Counted from the first letter of the stretch, positions 45,501-53,439 are shown. The stretch: 64,000 bases of DNA from Thomasclavelia spiroformis DSM 1552 (GCF_025149465.1 NZ_CP102275.1:496001-560000), one strand, 5' to 3'. The notes: generated by a model not told the origin, from the sequence alone. A program made the numbers and translations.

Positions 45501-47517
45501 AATTGAATTAGCTAATAAACCAACTAATAACGCATCAGTTATTGTAACTGCTAAAGATATTACAGATTTAAATGGAAACAAAGTTGCTAAAGCTGATAAA
45601 TCAGTAGTATACCATAAAAATAATACTGCTTTATCTGTTAAAGCTGATGAATTAGAAGGTTCTAAAACAGTAGGAACTGTAGCAAAATCATTAAGTAATG
45701 ATAATGGATTTAGTGTAATTGTAGATATTAATACTACAGTAAGTAATAAAAAACTTGCTAGTCAAGGATATATAATAGGAGTTAATGCGGAAGGTAAAGC
45801 ATATTTTGCACTAGGTGAAGCAACTGCTACATCTAAAGTTGCTGTAAATGATGGTGCAGATCATCAAATCCAAGCTGTTAAAGAAAATAATGGTATCTTG
45901 AAATTATATGTTGATGGTACATTACAAAGTTCAGCATATGATAAAGATAATGAAACATTTGTTATCGAAGCAGCCAAAACTACTCTAGGTAGTGATGGAT
46001 TCGAAGGTAAATTGGGTGTAAAAGTATTAGACAAAGCTTTAGGTTATAATGAATTCACAACAGATACTGATGAAGAAGGATTAATTCCAAGAGAAAATAT
46101 TACGCCTACAGCTACTACACACGACAGTGGAGAGGGAGCTGTAGCTAATAATGCAAATGACGGTAATACAACTACTTATTGGGCAAGTGCGCAAAGTGCT
46201 GACAATAGAACTACAAAACAATATTTAACTTATGAATTATCAAATACTTATACAGTAAACAAAGTACAATATATTCCAAGATATGATGCTACTCAAAAGT
46301 TAAATTGTACAGGTAATATTTTACAATATGTTGTAGAAACAAGTATGGATGGTCAAGAATGGAAACAAGTAGCGGCTGGTACTACAGTAAGAGAAGGTAA
46401 TGGGGTAACTGATATCGTTCTTGAAACGCCAGTAGAAGCTAAATATATTCGTTTAGGAGCAACTGATACATACCATTGGCAACAAGGAAGTAATAATAAA
46501 GTTGTTACAGCTGCAGAATTTAAAGCATATGGTAAGATTGAATTAGATACTGCTGCTTTAAGTCAACGTATTGAAGAATTAGAAAAAGTTGATACAACAA
46601 ATTGTACTGAAGAAAGTATTGAAGAATTTAATGCTTTATTAGATGAAGCTAGAGATGTATTAGAAAATGCAACTGATCAAGAAGAAATAGCTCAAATGAT
46701 TGAAGCATTAAAGAATGCAGAAAGTATTTTAAAACCTAATGAACCAGTTAAAGAAGCAGATAAAACATTATTAAAGATTGCACTAGATTTAGCAAATGCA
46801 ATTACTGATGAAGATTTAGCCAATGTCGTACCAGCAGTAGTAGAAGAATTCAAAGCAGCAAGAGATGAAGCTAATGGAATTTATAATGATACTAGTGCAA
46901 CTCAGGATAAAGTAAATGCTGCATTTGATAGACTTGCAACAGCTATGCATATGTTAGACTTTGTTAAAGGTGACAAAACAGCTTTAAAAACTTTTATCGA
47001 TAAAGTAAGTGGTCTAGAAGCAAGTAAATACACAGAAGCTACATGGGCACCATTTAATGAGGCTTTAGTAGTAGCGGTAGGTGTATATAACGATGAAAAT
47101 GCAATGCAAGAAGAAATAACTAAAGTATACAATGAATTAGTAACAGCATTCTTGAACTTAAGATTAATTCCTGATAAAACTTTATTAGAAGATTTAATCA
47201 ACAAAGCAAATGGATTAAACGTTGCTAATTATACAAAGGCATCATATAAAGTTTTAAGTGATGCATTGAATGAAGCAAAAGTAGTATTTGAAAATCCAAA
47301 TGCCACTCAAGAAGAAGTAGATAGTGCAAAAGATGTTCTTGCAAAAGCTATTGCTGGATTACAAATTGTAACAGCTGATAATACAGTAAGTACCCCAGTA
47401 AATAAAGGTGATACTACAAGTGTAAAAACAGGAGATAATGGTTTAGTTGGAATGTTTACAACAATGACATTATTAAGTGTAGCTGGATATATAGCATTTA
47501 GAAGAAAAGAAGATTAA
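42508..47517 (+). CDS. Secreted GH36-like alpha-galactosidase/alpha-GalNAcase, multidomain, wall-anchored
   Basis: 1669 aa. Signal peptide (1-31), an F5/8 type C domain (about 95-255), a catalytic region (about 290-960), a LamG-like domain (1050-1195), a second F5/8 C domain (1200-1345), helical and FIVAR repeats (1350-1625) and a sorting signal SVKTGD plus membrane helix plus RRKED. In the catalytic region YVVDDGW (D516/D517), YWKWDGF (D630, likely nucleophile) and CTHDRGDAG (D719/D722, likely acid/base) fit clan GH-D, GH36-type retaining alpha-galactosidases and alpha-N-acetylgalactosaminidases. Mucin or blood-group glycans are the probable target; the exact sugar is inference. Its native terminator is 4 kb away because an ISL3-like element sits right after the stop. 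Confidence 0.8.
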   Translation: MKKILRSSLVLALTLSCVPMNTNQLDALAASDIEVTNSNNIVTIGNEYIEREFSTVDNKLKTTSIENKRAKTTFEPASGSEEFIIKTTKEQKDAPVVPALNRDGWAATADSFHNASGPNDGPAQNLLDGDVNSIWHTNYGGGTGDQEYPHNVVINLKGETTFQAFSYTPRQQGEETNGNIKGYELWVYNGPVGDDLAVDSSEWKQVAKGNFVYEGVNPIYVNLKEATTATQIKFVATSSNNGQKFAGGAEFNLHAEKAPVEEDNTRSFETSDLTLKSNGVTVEDTAATINNTEKIGKKVTFSFEPYNFKGVDYTINEVVVMYEGDHFMRKYMEISVPDGQADEAEIDYIDLESLNINESDATWTIPTGKGGVVEMDEFKANLGQPIYIQGMFMGCEFPVADTQIVNNNGYMRYYTGKTFDKLVEDKQAVSKDGMTNYMTWQTVAGAARSTDNSVIQADFYDYIKSIATPSEFRIQYNSWFDNMMRIDDENILNSFIEVDRELSNTGVRPLDSYVVDDGWNNYNDTHVVDAVRSGTTLNQTGFWEFNSKFPNGLTPSSELVNNFGSNFGVWVGPRGGYNFYSSLADILVKNGTGSKAGNSIDVADRNYIKNFQEMAVNWQKEYKVNYWKWDGFADRAQFNAFPAKDGVPGYANNHMTGGYKNMYHVTDMWEAWIDLFEVVRQSEIDDNINDLWISLTCYVNPSPWYLQWANSVWIQCTHDRGDAGPINNKMDTMLTYREAVYYDFVKEHEFQFPLANLYNHDPVYGVEGTQININSMTDEQFKNYLYMMSTRGTSFWELYYSDSIMTKGKYEVNAEFLSWAEENFHILKNAKMFGGNPANGVKLGGIGQSTEFNTYGFSAWDGEDGIISMRNPDSKAQTITFTLDRNIGLAESTKDKTLYSTGIHSYNMPEGGNDNYKEFRYGQEVTVTLQPGETRLWSLSTTKDVEAPTYTTLSTDGDKTLKVKFDEKVIGTDFDVTVNGKAVEVANVNKSIDQVSYEIELANKPTNNASVIVTAKDITDLNGNKVAKADKSVVYHKNNTALSVKADELEGSKTVGTVAKSLSNDNGFSVIVDINTTVSNKKLASQGYIIGVNAEGKAYFALGEATATSKVAVNDGADHQIQAVKENNGILKLYVDGTLQSSAYDKDNETFVIEAAKTTLGSDGFEGKLGVKVLDKALGYNEFTTDTDEEGLIPRENITPTATTHDSGEGAVANNANDGNTTTYWASAQSADNRTTKQYLTYELSNTYTVNKVQYIPRYDATQKLNCTGNILQYVVETSMDGQEWKQVAAGTTVREGNGVTDIVLETPVEAKYIRLGATDTYHWQQGSNNKVVTAAEFKAYGKIELDTAALSQRIEELEKVDTTNCTEESIEEFNALLDEARDVLENATDQEEIAQMIEALKNAESILKPNEPVKEADKTLLKIALDLANAITDEDLANVVPAVVEEFKAARDEANGIYNDTSATQDKVNAAFDRLATAMHMLDFVKGDKTALKTFIDKVSGLEASKYTEATWAPFNEALVVAVGVYNDENAMQEEITKVYNELVTAFLNLRLIPDKTLLEDLINKANGLNVANYTKASYKVLSDALNEAKVVFENPNATQEEVDSAKDVLAKAIAGLQIVTADNTVSTPVNKGDTTSVKTGDNGLVGMFTTMTLLSVAGYIAFRRKED

Positions 47518-47523
47518 TTTTTT
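47516..47523. repeat. Target-site duplication of element copy B
   Basis: AATTTTTT at 47516-47523 is repeated exactly at 51590-51597. The left copy overlaps the last two bases of the glycosidase stop codon. Confidence 0.85.
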
Positions 47524-47571
47524 GGCAATCTAAAATAACCTGGGGTTCTGGGGTTTTAGATACTAAATCAT

Positions 47572-47600
47572 AACGGGGAAAAGTTGTTCCCCGTTTTTTT
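47572..47600 (+). terminator. Inward-facing terminator at left end of element copy B
   Basis: AACGGGGAA/TTCCCCGTT stem followed by seven T. In this position it stands in for the glycosidase gene's own terminator, which was displaced to 51598. Confidence 0.8.
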
Positions 47601-47697
47601 GTTTAATAAGAATTTGGATTCGTCAACGGGTATATTGTAAAAATAAAACTATAAGGGTACCTTTAAAATAAGGTACCCAAAAAAGTGTCAGAAAATA

Positions 47698-47973
47698 TTA
47701 TTTCCTGAACATGTTTTTATTACACTCTGGACATTGGCAGCTGTATCTTCTTTCTTTTGATCCGTTATGTAATTCTATTTCCAAAAATTCTTCCAGTATC
47801 CAATCAGGTACGTCTTCTTCATACCCGCATGATTCACATTTCATCCTGACCATTACATCATTTTCAATAAACTGCATAAGTTCTTCATCAGTCCATCCCT
47901 GTTGCTGCTGGTCTGGTTCGACTTTTGAGATACTTTGAGTTGTAGATGCATCCGTTTCGATATCGTCTGTCAT
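47698..47973 (-). CDS. Zinc-ribbon accessory protein of the IS91-like element, 91 aa
   Basis: ATG after GAAGGAGGGATAAAAA. Gln-rich N-terminus, then MKCESCGYEEDV and YSCQCPECNKNMF, a four-Cys zinc ribbon. It overlaps the C-terminal frame of the transposase. Function unknown. Confidence 0.6.
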   Translation of the reverse strand: MTDDIETDASTTQSISKVEPDQQQQGWTDEELMQFIENDVMVRMKCESCGYEEDVPDWILEEFLEIELHNGSKERRYSCQCPECNKNMFRK

Positions 47974-49298
47974 TTTTTATCCCTCCTTCAAAAGGATCAT
48001 ATGTCTCTGCATAATTCATTATTTCTCCACATGTACATAGTAGAGGATCCCTCTGAAATGATTGTATCATATAATATCTGAAATGTGTCTTTTCCTTATT
48101 TATTTTAGCTGCTGCTGCTCTTTCTTTTTTGTACTGAACTTTACGTTTAAGTTTTTTCCAACCAGTTCTGCCATTCTGTCATATGTCTTTAAACTTTTGT
48201 TTGCATAGAATCCAAAATATCTTACCATCTTAAAATTTCTTTCAGGACAGTGTAGAACAACATTATTGATAAAACTGGTAACTGGTTCGATTACATCAAT
48301 ACGCTTATCATCTTCGTGTCGGTGATAAAACCAGTGAACTGTTTTATTGATATCATCATATTTTACTATCCTGCTTTCGGCCATGACCGGTCTGCTGGTA
48401 TACCTGGTGATATATTTAACGCAATCATTGATATCGTCTTCATCCTGATCTTTTTTGAATTTAGGAGCATGGACATAGAAACCTTCAGTGTATTTAGTAT
48501 AATACCAGAGTTTTAGTCTTCTGAAGGTCTCATTGTTACCGATTCTTTTATCAAGATAATCAAGTAGCTGATATCGCCATGTCTGTCTTAGTTTTTTATA
48601 GGACATAAAGGAAAAGTTTTTAATTTTATCATTTTTTGTATCGTATGCATCTTCACATACTAAAATATGAATATGAGGATTCCATTGGAGATTACGCCCA
48701 AAAGTATGCAATGAAGCGATAGCACCAAATATAATATTATTTCTGGTATCTTTGTAGAGATATTTGGATTTGTGCTTTGTTTTTTTGCAGATATGATTCT
48801 TTTTAAATCTGTTTTTCATTTTACGGTATTTACAGTCATTGAAAAGAGAAGCCAGTACATTGCGAGATACAGTGAAGAAACCCTCAAGAAGAGATCTGTC
48901 TTTTAAAAAGAAAGGTCTAAGTTCTTTAGGGATAGTAAAAACAATGTGTCGATGTTTTGATTCAAAAGCCATAGCAGAAACATGAGCAGCACGTTGCTGG
49001 GCAGCTTTTGAACCGCATTTGCTGCAGAATCTGGAAGAACAGGTATGAGGGACAATAGTTTCATGACCGCAGTTAGGGCATTCGAAAAGATCGAAACCTA
49101 AATAAACAGAGGAGCAAAGAATAGTTTTTTGAATATTATCAAAAGTAATATCACGCAATTTACCAGAAAGATAAAGATTGTGAATATATTCAAAATTATC
49201 AAAGAAAATGTATTTAAAAGATTCTTTAGAATTTTTTTAAAATATTGTCTTAAATTAAAAAGAGCTAATGTATCAGTAGGTACAGCTAAATCAATCAT
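47888..49298 (-). pseudogene. IS91-family transposase, broken in two places or frameshift-expressed
   Basis: The central frame (48100-49158) holds the zinc-binding domain (FECPNCGHETIVPHTCSSRF, CSKCG) and the Y2-type transposase core with HRHIVFTIPKELRPFF and LQWNPHIHILVCEDA (HUH motif HIH). The N-terminus is in another frame (from 49298, MIDLAVPTDTLALFNLRQYF), joined near an A7 run at 49231-49237. The C-terminus is in a third frame, reached by a -1 shift at A_AAA_AAG near 48130-48136, giving INKEKTHFRYYMIQSFQRDP and ending near 47888. These may be deletions or programmed shifts. Confidence 0.7.
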
Positions 49299-49423
49299 CT
49301 AAAATCACCAGTTCTATTATAAAACAAAAAAAGGGAGATAATCATAAAAGTTGTGATTTATCACCCAATGGACAAAATTTATTTTTGTCCTTTTTTTATA
49401 TCTTTCTATGAGAAAATGTACTT

Positions 49424-50826
49424 TTATTTGATATCTGTATTTTTGATTGGATACATGTGATATGTGGCATCATCATTGAGGCAGTACATGACCCTGTTTT
49501 TAAATCTATGCCAGTTAAGATATCCATTTGAACTATGTTTGAGTAATTTTATTGATTTATTTCTATTTTCAATGATTCCATTAGAAATGCGTTTCCCATC
49601 TGCTCTTATAAATGAATTGACGATTTCCCGTTTCCATTTAGTAAGTGTATTTGCAAAATCTTTCATTTCTTTAATAGGACTGCTTTTAAATAGGGTAATC
49701 AGTTCGTCGATATTTTTTTTGGCACTGTCATAAGAAGAATCCCTGTAAAAAACATCCAGCTGATATTTAAGGTCATAAGCTAAATCTAATTCCCGATCAT
49801 CCCTGATCATATAGTCAAAAATATCATAGTAGTTGAAATATCCCTGAAGTACTTTATTATATTTCTTTTCTACATTGGGATCGTATATACACTTGTTGTT
49901 ATTGGAGAAGAGCATCCAGTGGAATTTTTTCAAAACATAATAATGTCTGGATACTTCTGATAATTCATTTTTTTCAGCTTCGGTAAGGTTTTCTTTTTTG
50001 TTAAGGTAATTTTTTCTGGAGTAATAGCGATTCATGGAATTGATTCTTACTTTATCCAGTTTTCTGTGAAATTCCTGCTTGACATGATAGTGATCAACAG
50101 CACATAAGGCATCAGGAAACATAATTTTAGAAACAACACGATATGATTCCCACATGTCGAATGATACAACTTTAACTTTTTTCTTTCTGATAAAGGAATA
50201 TTAAAGAAATAATCCATCAGTACCTGTTTTCTTCTTGATGGAAGTACATCAACGATATTTTGTGACTGAAAATCAAGAAGAACACAGATGTATCTGCTTT
50301 TTTCGGATTTAAAAGCATAAACTTCATCAATGCACAGATATTGAGGAAGCTGCCTTCTTGACATGCAGACAAATGAATCAAAAATATGAGCGGCAGTTGT
50401 CTGTGAAATATGATAACGCTGAGCTACATCTTTAAATGTTGCAGCAGGATGCTTCAAATCTCTAAGGATATTATATACAGTCGCTAAGGAGATTCGTGAA
50501 CCGGCAACAGAAAAAGGATTAAGTTCATAGAATGTTTTATTGCATTTTTTGCATCTGTATCTTCTGGCTCGATAATCAATCACACATCTATGACTGGTCA
50601 AAACAGAATGAGTGATGGTTTTTGTGGAGTAATCTTTAACTTGGTCAGTCATATTGAGGCATACAGGACACCGATGCGGTTTTCTGGCAAGAGTTACAGC
50701 TATATGAAGGTCGTCCTTTTGATGAGAGATGGCGAATGATTCAATATCCTTATTTTCAAGATTGAAGAACTGAAGGAAATCATTCTGGCTAATAACGTTT
50801 TTAGGCACAGTAGAAGTATCACACAT
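49424..50826 (-). pseudogene. ISL3-family transposase, two frames joined at A_AAA_AAG
   Basis: The first frame (50047-50826) carries the zinc ribbon (HRCPVCLNMTDQ, YRCKKCNKTF), an HTH (FKDVAQRYHISQTTAAHIFD) and the first catalytic Asp in YLCIDEVYAFK. At 50182-50176 A_AAA_AAG, a -1 shift leads into VKVVSFDMWESYR, with the second Asp, and the frame 49424-50155 to the end (about 466 aa in total, normal for ISL3). Either a one-A deletion killed it or it is expressed by -1 frameshifting. I mark it as a pseudogene with reservation. Confidence 0.75.
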
Positions 50827-50940
50827 GAAGCATCACCGCCATATCATAAAAAAATAAACATAATTTCATAAATAAATATACACTCCTTTCTTTGTTTACA
50901 GGTAAATAATAGAACCAAAAAAGGAAAGAAGATATAAAAG

Positions 50941-51390
50941 TTATGTGGTTATAAAAATAACGGGGAGATTTCTGGAATTAAATTTACATAAAACAAAATA
51001 ATCATCGATAAAACAGGAAAATTTATGCTTAAGGTAATAAAAGTGAGATGAGTTGAGGATAGGGAGGGCAGTAATGACGATCTTATAAAGATCATGAAAA
51101 GTCAAGGAAATAAAAGGGATCATATCTTCAGCCAGGATAGCATGTGTTTTACCGCAGGATTTGCACATGATGCGAGTGATTCTGATTCTAATTTTTTGAT
51201 TGAAAATAAAGATAGTACGAAAGTAGTAGGCATGTCTGATCCATAAAGAACCATGACAGTTAGGACATAGAATATTATCAAAATTTAAAGAATTAACGGA
51301 ATCGTTATATGACTTGGATATTAAAGCTTCTAATTTATTCAGGTCAGGAAGAATAGTATTGATTTTTTTATTAAAATGGGTTATTATCAT
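50941..51390 (-). CDS. DUF6431-like zinc-ribbon protein of the ISL3-like element
   Basis: A 149-aa protein with ILCPNCHGSLWIRHAYYF and ITRIMCKSCGKTHAILAEDM, a CxxC...CxxC zinc ribbon like the one at the start of ISL3 transposases, followed by a helical part. It is the first gene of the element. It may be an accessory DNA-binding protein or a split-off domain of the transposase. A leader hairpin (51407-51442) precedes it. Confidence 0.65.
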   Translation of the reverse strand: MIITHFNKKINTILPDLNKLEALISKSYNDSVNSLNFDNILCPNCHGSLWIRHAYYFRTIFIFNQKIRIRITRIMCKSCGKTHAILAEDMIPFISLTFHDLYKIVITALPILNSSHFYYLKHKFSCFIDDYFVLCKFNSRNLPVIFITT

Positions 51391-51406
51391 ATTGTTCTTA
51401 TGGAAA

Positions 51407-51448
51407 GGATGTATACAGACTGTGGTAGGAAAGTATGCATCCTTTTTT
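51407..51448. other. Leader hairpin of the DUF6431-like ORF
   Basis: GGATGTATAC (51407-51416) pairs with GTATGCATCC (51433-51442), 9 of 10 bases, and six T follow on the + strand. On the minus strand it lies just before the ORF and is part of its leader. Copy A has the same hairpin at about 7374-7415. Confidence 0.55.
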
Positions 51449-51526
51449 CTTTCTCAAAATTTCAGATAAACTGATAAAATAATTTTATCAAAAACCCCGT
51501 GAATATGGAAAGAATATAAATAATTA

Positions 51527-51560
51527 TAATAAAAGAGCACCCCTATATATTTGAGTGCTC
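51527..51560 (-). terminator. Inward-facing terminator at right end of element copy B
   Basis: GAGCAC (51535-51540) and GTGCTC (51555-51560) with TTTTATTATAA following on the minus strand, as in copy A. Confidence 0.65.
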
Positions 51561-51597
51561 ATTAAAACCCCGTAAAAGATTAGATAGTCAATTTTTT

Positions 51598-51629
51598 AAA
51601 CGGTTATGAATTTTCATAACCGTTTTTTT
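51598..51629 (+). terminator. Original terminator of the glycosidase gene, displaced
   Basis: AACGGTTATGAA and TTCATAACCGTT form a perfect 12-bp stem followed by seven T. Removing the element and one duplication places it directly after the stop codon at 47517. Confidence 0.85.
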
Positions 51630-52012
51630 AAGAAATTTGTTAAATAGAAAATACAGGTTAGAGCTAGTTAGAATTTATTTGTGATTATGACTAACTTATG
51701 CTTTATTTTTGAAAAAATATTTTGTTATTGAATTGCTTATATGGAGAATTTTACGATTTGTTTCATTTTAATAAAATAATATATGTGTTAAGATTATTTT
51801 TATTTTGGTTATTTTTTGATATATAAATTTTATTAGTAATGCTTTTATGAATTGTTACAAAATTGAAACAATTTAAAGATAGGTTATAAAGTATTTATAG
51901 TATAACAAAATTATCATATTTCTTTAAAGAATATTGGTAAGGGGCTATAATAAAAATGTAAAAGATGGCTATGATATTAAAATAAAATTTATATAAAATA
52001 GAAGGGATATTT
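51630..52012. other. Intergenic, no gene seen
   Basis: AT-rich; only a promoter-like GGGGCTATAATAAAAATG near 51941-51958 stands out. No ORF with a ribosome site. Confidence 0.5.
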
Positions 52013-52192
52013 ATGAAAAAATATATTTTAATAACAGATATTATTGGGTTGGTAGGTAGTTTAATAATTTTTATTTTGAGTATAATAAGTGAATATGACT
52101 TATGGGCTATTGTTATTTTAGGAATTATTTGTTTAATTTGGATATTTAAATTAATATATTATTATAAAAATTACATTTTATTAAAAAAGTGA
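52013..52192 (+). CDS. Small membrane protein, 59 aa
   Basis: ATG after GAAGGGATATTT. Two membrane helices (ITDIIGLVGSLIIFILSII and LWAIVILGIICLIWIFKLIY) and a short basic tail. Stand-alone; function unknown. Confidence 0.6.
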   Translation: MKKYILITDIIGLVGSLIIFILSIISEYDLWAIVILGIICLIWIFKLIYYYKNYILLKK

Positions 52193-52321
52193 TAGTTTGT
52201 AAAAAGTAGTTATAGAAATAATATACATATTTTTTAAATTAAATGTAGGGAATTTTATTATTGTTTTTGTTGATAAATAAGAAAGGGATAATTTATGTAT
52301 TACGTTATTATATAAAAAATT

Positions 52322-52660
52322 ATGAAAGATATTAACATTTTAGGAAAAAAAGTAGATGTTATTGTAGATAGACCATTAGGATCATACCACCCTAAATATA
52401 AAAATTTATATTATCCTGTAAATTATGGATATGTTGAAAATATCATAGCTGGCGATAATGAATGGCAAGATGTCTATATCTTAGGAATAAATGAGCCAAT
52501 AGAAAGGTATACAGGTAAAGTTATTGCGATTATTCATAGGTTTAATGATATAGAAAATAAATGGGTAATAGTACCAGAAGAAATGTCATTTACTAAAGAA
52601 CAGATAAAGAAATTAGTGGATTTTCAAGAACAATATTTTGAATCTGAAATAATCATGTAA
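52322..52660 (+). CDS. Short inorganic-pyrophosphatase-like protein, 112 aa
   Basis: LYYPVNYGYVENIIAGDNEWQDVYILG matches the core of family I pyrophosphatases (YPxNYG followed by an Asp cluster). The protein is about two-thirds of the usual length, and the DGDPxD cluster is altered to AGDNEWQD, so one metal-binding Asp appears missing. It could hydrolyse another phosphoanhydride or be inactive. It ends at a strong terminator. Confidence 0.65.
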   Translation: MKDINILGKKVDVIVDRPLGSYHPKYKNLYYPVNYGYVENIIAGDNEWQDVYILGINEPIERYTGKVIAIIHRFNDIENKWVIVPEEMSFTKEQIKKLVDFQEQYFESEIIM

Positions 52661-52666
52661 TAAATA

Positions 52667-52696
52667 AATGAGCTTAATCAACTAAGCTCATTTTTG
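52667..52696. terminator. Bidirectional terminator between pyrophosphatase-like gene and arsC
   Basis: AATGAGCTTA (52667-52676) pairs with TAAGCTCATT (52683-52692); T on the + side. The convergent arsC frame ends inside it. Confidence 0.75.
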
Positions 52697-53066
52697 TTTT
52701 TAATTTTATTTTTTTTAATTACTTTAATAAATTCATCATCATTTTTACCTGTAGGATCATCTAAATTCCAATTATCATCAAAATCTTTACCAATATATGG
52801 ACAATTTACATTACATCCCATAGAAATAATAATATCTACTTTAGGAATATCTTGTATTAATTTACTGTATTGTTCTTTTTCATATCGATTTGATAAAGTT
52901 CTTTTATAAGCCTAACAGCATCTTGATTAATTTGTGGTTTTAATTCTGTTCCACAAGAATAAAAATCATATTTATTGCTCATGAATTTTTTGCCTAATGC
53001 TTTTGCTATTTGACTGCGACAAGAATTATGAACACACACAAATGCAATTTTTAGCGTTCTTTTCAT
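52678..53066 (-). pseudogene. arsC: Arsenate reductase ArsC (low-MW phosphatase type), frameshifted
   Basis: The N-terminus has the P-loop FVCVHNSCRSQIAKALG with the nucleophilic Cys. The frame stops after IDMKKNNTVN at 52857, but a -1 shift at the A5 run near 52872 continues with EQYSKLIQDIPKVDIII, ISMGCNVNCPYIGKDFDDNW and LDDPTGKNDDEF to 52678, including the resolving cysteines. One A appears lost, so the gene is probably dead or only rarely expressed. Confidence 0.75.
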
Positions 53067-53073
53067 ATATTCA

Positions 53074-53439
53074 CTAATCTTTCATTTTATTTGACAAAAT
53101 ATGTTTCACTTCGTCTACTGACTAAACTTTCCCAAAAGAAACAACTTCACCATTTAATACTAATGCGGGTGTTGACATAACACCATAAGATGCAATTTGA
53201 GTAAAATCGGTGATATGACTAATTGGTAAATTTAAGTTCAATTCAATTACTGCCTTTTTTACTGATTTTTCTAATTTTTCACATTTTTTACATCCCGATC
53301 CTAAAATTTTGATTCCATCTTCTTTTTTTGATTCTTCAGCTTTAATAATATTTTCCTGGTCAATCTGACTACAACAACATTCCTTTTTTTCTTTCCTTTT
53401 AAACAAATTTATATTTATTCTCCTTTCATAATCAAACAT
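53074..53439 (-). pseudogene. Thioredoxin-family small redox protein, with in-frame TAG
   Basis: KILGSGCKKCEKLEKSVKKA is the CxxC active site and STPALVLNGEVVSFGKV the cis-Pro region of the TM0996/MTH895-like family, with an N-terminal ECCCSQ cluster. TAG at 53122-53124 interrupts the last helix, but the same frame continues SVDEVKHILSNKMKD to 53074. AAAGGAG (53426-53420) is 7 bp upstream of an in-frame ATA (53412), suggesting the original ATG start was lost. The ATG at 53439 has no ribosome site. Confidence 0.65.

Larger units (their letters stand above)
47603..49398 (-). mobile_element. IS91-like element nested in copy B
   Basis: This 1796-bp segment is missing from copy A, where sequence runs directly from the T7 tract at 4212-4218 to TATCTTTC. 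In copy B both junctions lie at T7 tracts. The ends carry hairpins: GGGTACCTT/AAGGTACCC (47655-47678) and GGACAAAA/TTTTGTCC (49371-49390). Terminal hairpins and no target duplication fit rolling-circle (HUH) IS91-type elements. Confidence 0.7.
47524..51589. mobile_element. ISL3-like element, copy B, with nested IS91-like element
   Basis: 4066 bp bounded by the same imperfect terminal repeats as copy A and by perfect 8-bp duplications. All genes are on the minus strand: a DUF6431-like zinc-ribbon ORF, the ISL3 transposase (one frame break), and a nested IS91-like element (47603-49398) absent from copy A. Each end carries a terminator facing inward. Near-identity with copy A indicates recent movement. 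Confidence 0.88.

Noticed and set aside
47698-47973. Zinc-ribbon ORF as the C-terminus of the IS91 transposase
   Set aside because: It has its own strong ribosome site and ATG, and the transposase tail is readable in another overlapping frame.
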